This document shows, one piece after another, positions 61,560 through 64,000 of a stretch of DNA of 64,000 bases (position 1 is its first letter; the number at the start of each line of letters is the position of its first letter). The position numbers were made by a program, and so were the translations under genes. Source of the stretch: JALEFZ01 sp038527485 (GTDB lineage Bacteria > Bacteroidota > Bacteroidia > J057); contig JBCBFT010000021.1 of assembly GCA_038527485.1 (NCBI GenBank), positions 15,458 to 79,457 of the forward strand, in the 5' to 3' direction. A model generated the notes under the pieces. That model was not told the origin of the DNA. It saw only the letters and a program-made list of their open reading frames with translations, and ran no database searches.

Positions 61560-62543
61560 ATGAGAGAGATACAATTTCGTGAGGCCCTTCGAGAAGCCAT
61601 GAGTGAGGAAATGCGCCGTGATGAGCGTGTATACCTAATGGGAGAAGAAGTGGCTGAATATAATGGTGCGTACAAAGTAAGCCAGGGTATGCTGGCCGAG
61701 TTTGGCGAAAAGCGCGTGATCGACACTCCTATCTCTGAGCTAGGTTTTTCTGGGATCGGAGTAGGGTCTGCCATGATTGGCTTGCGTCCCATCATCGAGT
61801 TCATGACGTTCAACTTCTCTTTGGTAGCGATTGATCAGGTGATCAACAACGCTGCTAAAATGCACCAGATGAGTGGAGGTCAATATCATGTACCGATTGT
61901 ATTCCGTGGTCCGAGTCAGTCTGCGGGACAGCTTGCGGCTACACACTCCCAGTCCTTGGAGAGCTGGTACGCCAATACACCTGGATTGAAAGTAGTTTCT
62001 GTATCTACACCTGCTGATGCAAAAGGTCTCCTGAAGACGGCTATACGTGATGAGAATCCTGTATTGGTCATGGAATCGGAGCAAATGTATGGAGACAAAG
62101 GGCCCGTGCCTGAAGGAGAAGAGTTCCTAATTCCTATTGGAGTAGCTGATGTCAAGCGTCCAGGTACAGATGTCACGATCGTCACCTTTGGTAAGATGGT
62201 ACACGTCTGCTTAGATGCAGCAGCCGAGCTCGCCAAGAATGGCGTCGAAGCGGAAGTCATCGACCTACGCTCGCTTCGTCCGATCGACTACGATGCGATC
62301 ATCCAGTCGGTCAAGAAGACCAATCGCTGTATCGTCGTAGAAGAGAATTGGCCTTTGGCAGCATTTTCTGGAGAATTGACCTACATGATTCAGAAGCGTG
62401 CCTTCGATTATATGGATTCACCCGTGGTACGCGTGACGGGTCGTGATACGCCCATGGCATTCTCCCAGTCACTTGTAGATGCGTTTTTGCCCAACGTCAA
62501 GCGTGTGATCGACGGTGTAAATGCCGTAATGTATCGCAACTAA
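61560..62543 (+). CDS. pdhB: Pyruvate dehydrogenase E1 component, beta subunit
   Basis: A 327-residue protein. The N-terminal region has MREIQFREALREAMSEEM, the ThDP-binding Glu in DTPISELGFSGIGVGSAM, and the E1-beta blocks FRGPSQSAGQLAATHSQSLE and LESEQMYG-like VMESEQMYGDKG. It continues with EVIDLRSLRPID and RVTGRDTPMAFSQSL. It decarboxylates pyruvate with the alpha subunit. pdhA and the E2/E3 genes are not adjacent, so the complex is encoded at separate loci. The gene is monocistronic and closed by a terminator. Confidence 0.93.
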   Translation: MREIQFREALREAMSEEMRRDERVYLMGEEVAEYNGAYKVSQGMLAEFGEKRVIDTPISELGFSGIGVGSAMIGLRPIIEFMTFNFSLVAIDQVINNAAKMHQMSGGQYHVPIVFRGPSQSAGQLAATHSQSLESWYANTPGLKVVSVSTPADAKGLLKTAIRDENPVLVMESEQMYGDKGPVPEGEEFLIPIGVADVKRPGTDVTIVTFGKMVHVCLDAAAELAKNGVEAEVIDLRSLRPIDYDAIIQSVKKTNRCIVVEENWPLAAFSGELTYMIQKRAFDYMDSPVVRVTGRDTPMAFSQSLVDAFLPNVKRVIDGVNAVMYRN

Positions 62544-62562
62544 TTTGAGTTAAAATATAAAT

Positions 62563-62594
62563 AAAAACTCCTAATCAATTGGTTAGGAGTTTTT
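62563..62594 (+). terminator. Terminator after pdhB
   Basis: Perfect twelve-base arms (AAAAACTCCTAA and TTAGGAGTTTTT) separated by eight bases, ending in T residues; 20 bp past the stop codon. Confidence 0.9.
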
Positions 62595-62667
62595 TATTTA
62601 GAAAATAATAAAATCAGACTCACTAATTTTATATTTTTTGGGGCGAAAATGAAGGGCAGATCTCCCG

Positions 62668-62675
62668 TAAATTTG
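62668..62675 (+). promoter_or_regulatory. Promoter -7 box of the sigma-factor gene
   Basis: TAAATTTG, an exact match to TAnnTTTG, 38 bp before the start codon. The corresponding -33 element is not obvious. Confidence 0.5.
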
Positions 62676-62713
62676 TAGTGTAAAGATCAAAGAAACCTAC
62701 TCAACTATTTGCC

Positions 62714-63388
62714 ATGACACCCCTCAATACCTATAACATGAATGAAGACCTTACACTACTTACCGACGAAGTCCTGATCAATCGCATTGTCAATCAGAAA
62801 GAAGAAGCGCTTTACAGCGTACTGTATGACCGATACATGGATAAGGTATTTCGCAAGTGCATGTCTTTTGTGAAAAATGAGGATGTAGCGATGGATATGG
62901 TGCAGGACATTCTCTTGAAAGCCTACACTAGACTAGATCGTTTTAAAGGCAACAGTAAATTCTCGACTTGGTTATATGCCATTACATACAACTACTGTGT
63001 AGAGCACTACCGCAAAGAGACTAGATATACTCAAATCGACATCAACGAAGGAGCAGATATCGCGGAGCCCGATGACCAGTTCTTAAATGATCTACAGTCA
63101 TCCAGAACTATCAAGCTCAAGAAAGCACTACAGAGAATCTCAGAAGAAGATCGCGACCTACTCGTGATGAAATATTACCAAAATGTTTCGATCAAAGAGT
63201 TGATGGAAAAGCTACAGATCACAGAGAGTGCAGTGAAAATGAGATTGGCACGCGCCCGTCAGCGCATCAAACATCTCATTAGCCAAGCAGAAGCGATCGA
63301 GGACACCTTCAAAGCACCCCGTAATTTGATGCCTGTAATGGTTTCTGAATCCATGATGAGTTATCATCCTTTTAGCTCTGTCGCTTAA
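62714..63388 (+). CDS. ECF-type sigma-70 family RNA polymerase sigma factor
   Basis: A 224-residue sigma factor. Region 2 spans about residues 35-110 (ALYSVLYDRYMDKVFRKC, VQDILLKAYTRLDRFKG, STWLYAITYNYCVEHYRK) and region 4 about 140-195 (LKKALQRISEEDRDLLVM, then the HTH ELMEKLQITESAVKMRLARA). Region 3 is absent, so it is an extracytoplasmic-function type. The C-terminal 30 residues (SQAEAIEDTFKAPRNLMPVM) are an extra tail. No anti-sigma gene follows, unlike the usual FecR or ECF-anti-sigma pairs, so control is unclear. An internal Met (MNEDLTLL) 24 bp downstream is an alternative start. Confidence 0.9.
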   Translation: MTPLNTYNMNEDLTLLTDEVLINRIVNQKEEALYSVLYDRYMDKVFRKCMSFVKNEDVAMDMVQDILLKAYTRLDRFKGNSKFSTWLYAITYNYCVEHYRKETRYTQIDINEGADIAEPDDQFLNDLQSSRTIKLKKALQRISEEDRDLLVMKYYQNVSIKELMEKLQITESAVKMRLARARQRIKHLISQAEAIEDTFKAPRNLMPVMVSESMMSYHPFSSVA

Positions 63389-63769
63389 CCTGCTAAATAA
63401 AGATGGAAGGCCTAACCCATATAAATCCCCAAACCTTCATTTACCCAAAAGAAATACCCTAATCCAATTATTTGATATTCCCCCTTTCAGCAGGCAGCGA
63501 TTGTGTTGTCTGTTTTTTTTGTGAAAAAAGTGTAATTTCATTCATTATAGAGCCTAATGTATATGTCAGCGTAAATAGCCGCAGTTCCCTAAGAGCTTGC
63601 GTATAGGACTCATTCATCTCTATTTTCTCCCAAGTTAAACGCAAGTTAGGTCTCTACTCTCGATTCTATAGACTCTGTTTGGGACAATGAAAATCTAGCT
63701 AGAAAGTGCAAACTTTTCGCAGACTTGAGGTTTCAAACATGATCTAAGTCTTTTCTCTTAATCACACAG
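63389..63769. other. Intergenic region with a family-2 repeat
   Basis: About 380 bp upstream of dprA. It carries a short family-2 repeat (63669-63744), preceded by a TCTCGATTCT motif at about 63658 that is also seen near 27830 and 55604. No gene was recognised. Confidence 0.55.
63669..63744. repeat. MITE-like repeat, family 2, short copy
   Basis: 76 bp, with terminal repeats AGACTCTGTTTGGGACAATG and GAGGTTTCAAACATGATCT. The internal block GAAAATCTAGCTAGAAAG joins directly to TGCAAACTTTTCGCAGACTT, so the middle of the long copy (about 48 bp) is deleted. It lies 25 bp before the dprA start and could affect its 5' leader. Confidence 0.8.
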
Positions 63770-64000
63770 CATGAAATTCCACAACCAGTATCTCCTCGCC
63801 CTGAGCTTGACCAAAGGGATTGGGCCTGTCACCGTCAAAAATCTCATCGCTTACTGCGGAAGTCCTGAAGCCGTCTTCTCTGCCTCTAAGGGCAAACTGA
63901 TGCGTACACCTGGCGTAGGAAACGAGATCGTAGGGCGCCTCCAAAATGTTGCCCATCTGGAGCGAGCAGAAAAAGAACTGAACTTTTGCACCAAGCGCAA
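63770..64000 (+). CDS. dprA: DNA-processing protein DprA, 5' part
   Basis: The start of a gene cut by the window edge; 77 codons are visible. MKFHNQYLLALSLTKGIGPV, then KNLIAYCGSPEAVFSASKGK and RTPGVGNEIVGRLQNVAHLE, form the N-terminal SAM/HhH-like region that precedes the Rossmann-like DprA core. DprA loads RecA on single-stranded DNA taken up during transformation and so complements comEC at 9552-11075. The catalytic fold is outside the window, so the call rests on the N-terminus only. Confidence 0.8.

Overview
The window looks like chromosomal DNA of a free-living member of the Bacteroidota. The evidence is several proteins with C-terminal type IX secretion (Por) sorting domains, many lipoproteins, a DUF5916 protein, exact matches to the Bacteroidota promoter consensus (TTTG...TAnnTTTG), weak Shine-Dalgarno sequences, and families common in that phylum (OlsF-like amino-acid-lipid synthase, ABC permease/M1 fusion, DUF6503). 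Caspase and CHAT proteases in one window would fit a Saprospirales- or Cytophagales-like lineage, but that placement is a guess. No rRNA, tRNA, CRISPR, integrase, transposase or phage gene is visible.

Layout. 0-8 kb: the 3' end of a DUF5916 outer-membrane-type gene, a cysteine-rich surface lipoprotein, a lytic transglycosylase, a TesA-like lipoprotein esterase, and a leftward trio of two response regulators and a small PH-like protein. 8-18 kb: a GH88 lipoprotein converging on comEC, a heterodimeric ABC exporter, an orphan DUF433 protein, an O-antigen ligase-like protein and 1.1 kb without a gene. 18-24 kb: an OlsF-like fusion, a T9SS-exported beta-propeller and a membrane protein. 24-30.4 kb: four rightward genes for exported proteins, namely TPR/CARDB/caspase, an LPP20-like protein, a DUF4384-like protein and a transglutaminase-like protease; this is the best candidate here for a little-described system. 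30.4-33 kb: arsI and arsR with two matching operator-like palindromes, preceded by a complete transcription attenuator encoding a valine-run leader peptide, then a voltage-gated sodium channel homologue. 33-41 kb: a methyltransferase, an S8 protease, an SGNH/MBOAT O-acetylation pair, a Nudix hydrolase and an aminotransferase. 41-50.6 kb: a lipoprotein, a CHAT protease, a TetR regulator followed by six 26-bp tandem repeats, a methyltransferase, phosphofructokinase, a TPR protein, a HAD phosphatase and a cation/proton antiporter. 50.9-55.5 kb: a T9SS protein, a 55-residue four-cysteine protein, a DUF6503 lipoprotein, methylglyoxal synthase, two decayed gene remnants and an M23 peptidase. 55.7-64 kb: an ABC permease/M1 fusion with its ATPase, a PD40 propeller, pdhB, a sigma factor and the start of dprA.

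Two families of dispersed, non-coding inverted repeats run through the intergenic spaces: a nested palindrome of about 110 bp (five copies) and a MITE-like element of 76-124 bp (three copies). Both look like non-autonomous mobile or REP-type sequences. The presence of comEC and dprA suggests a natural DNA-uptake pathway. All functions are inferred from sequence motifs read by eye; no database search was run.
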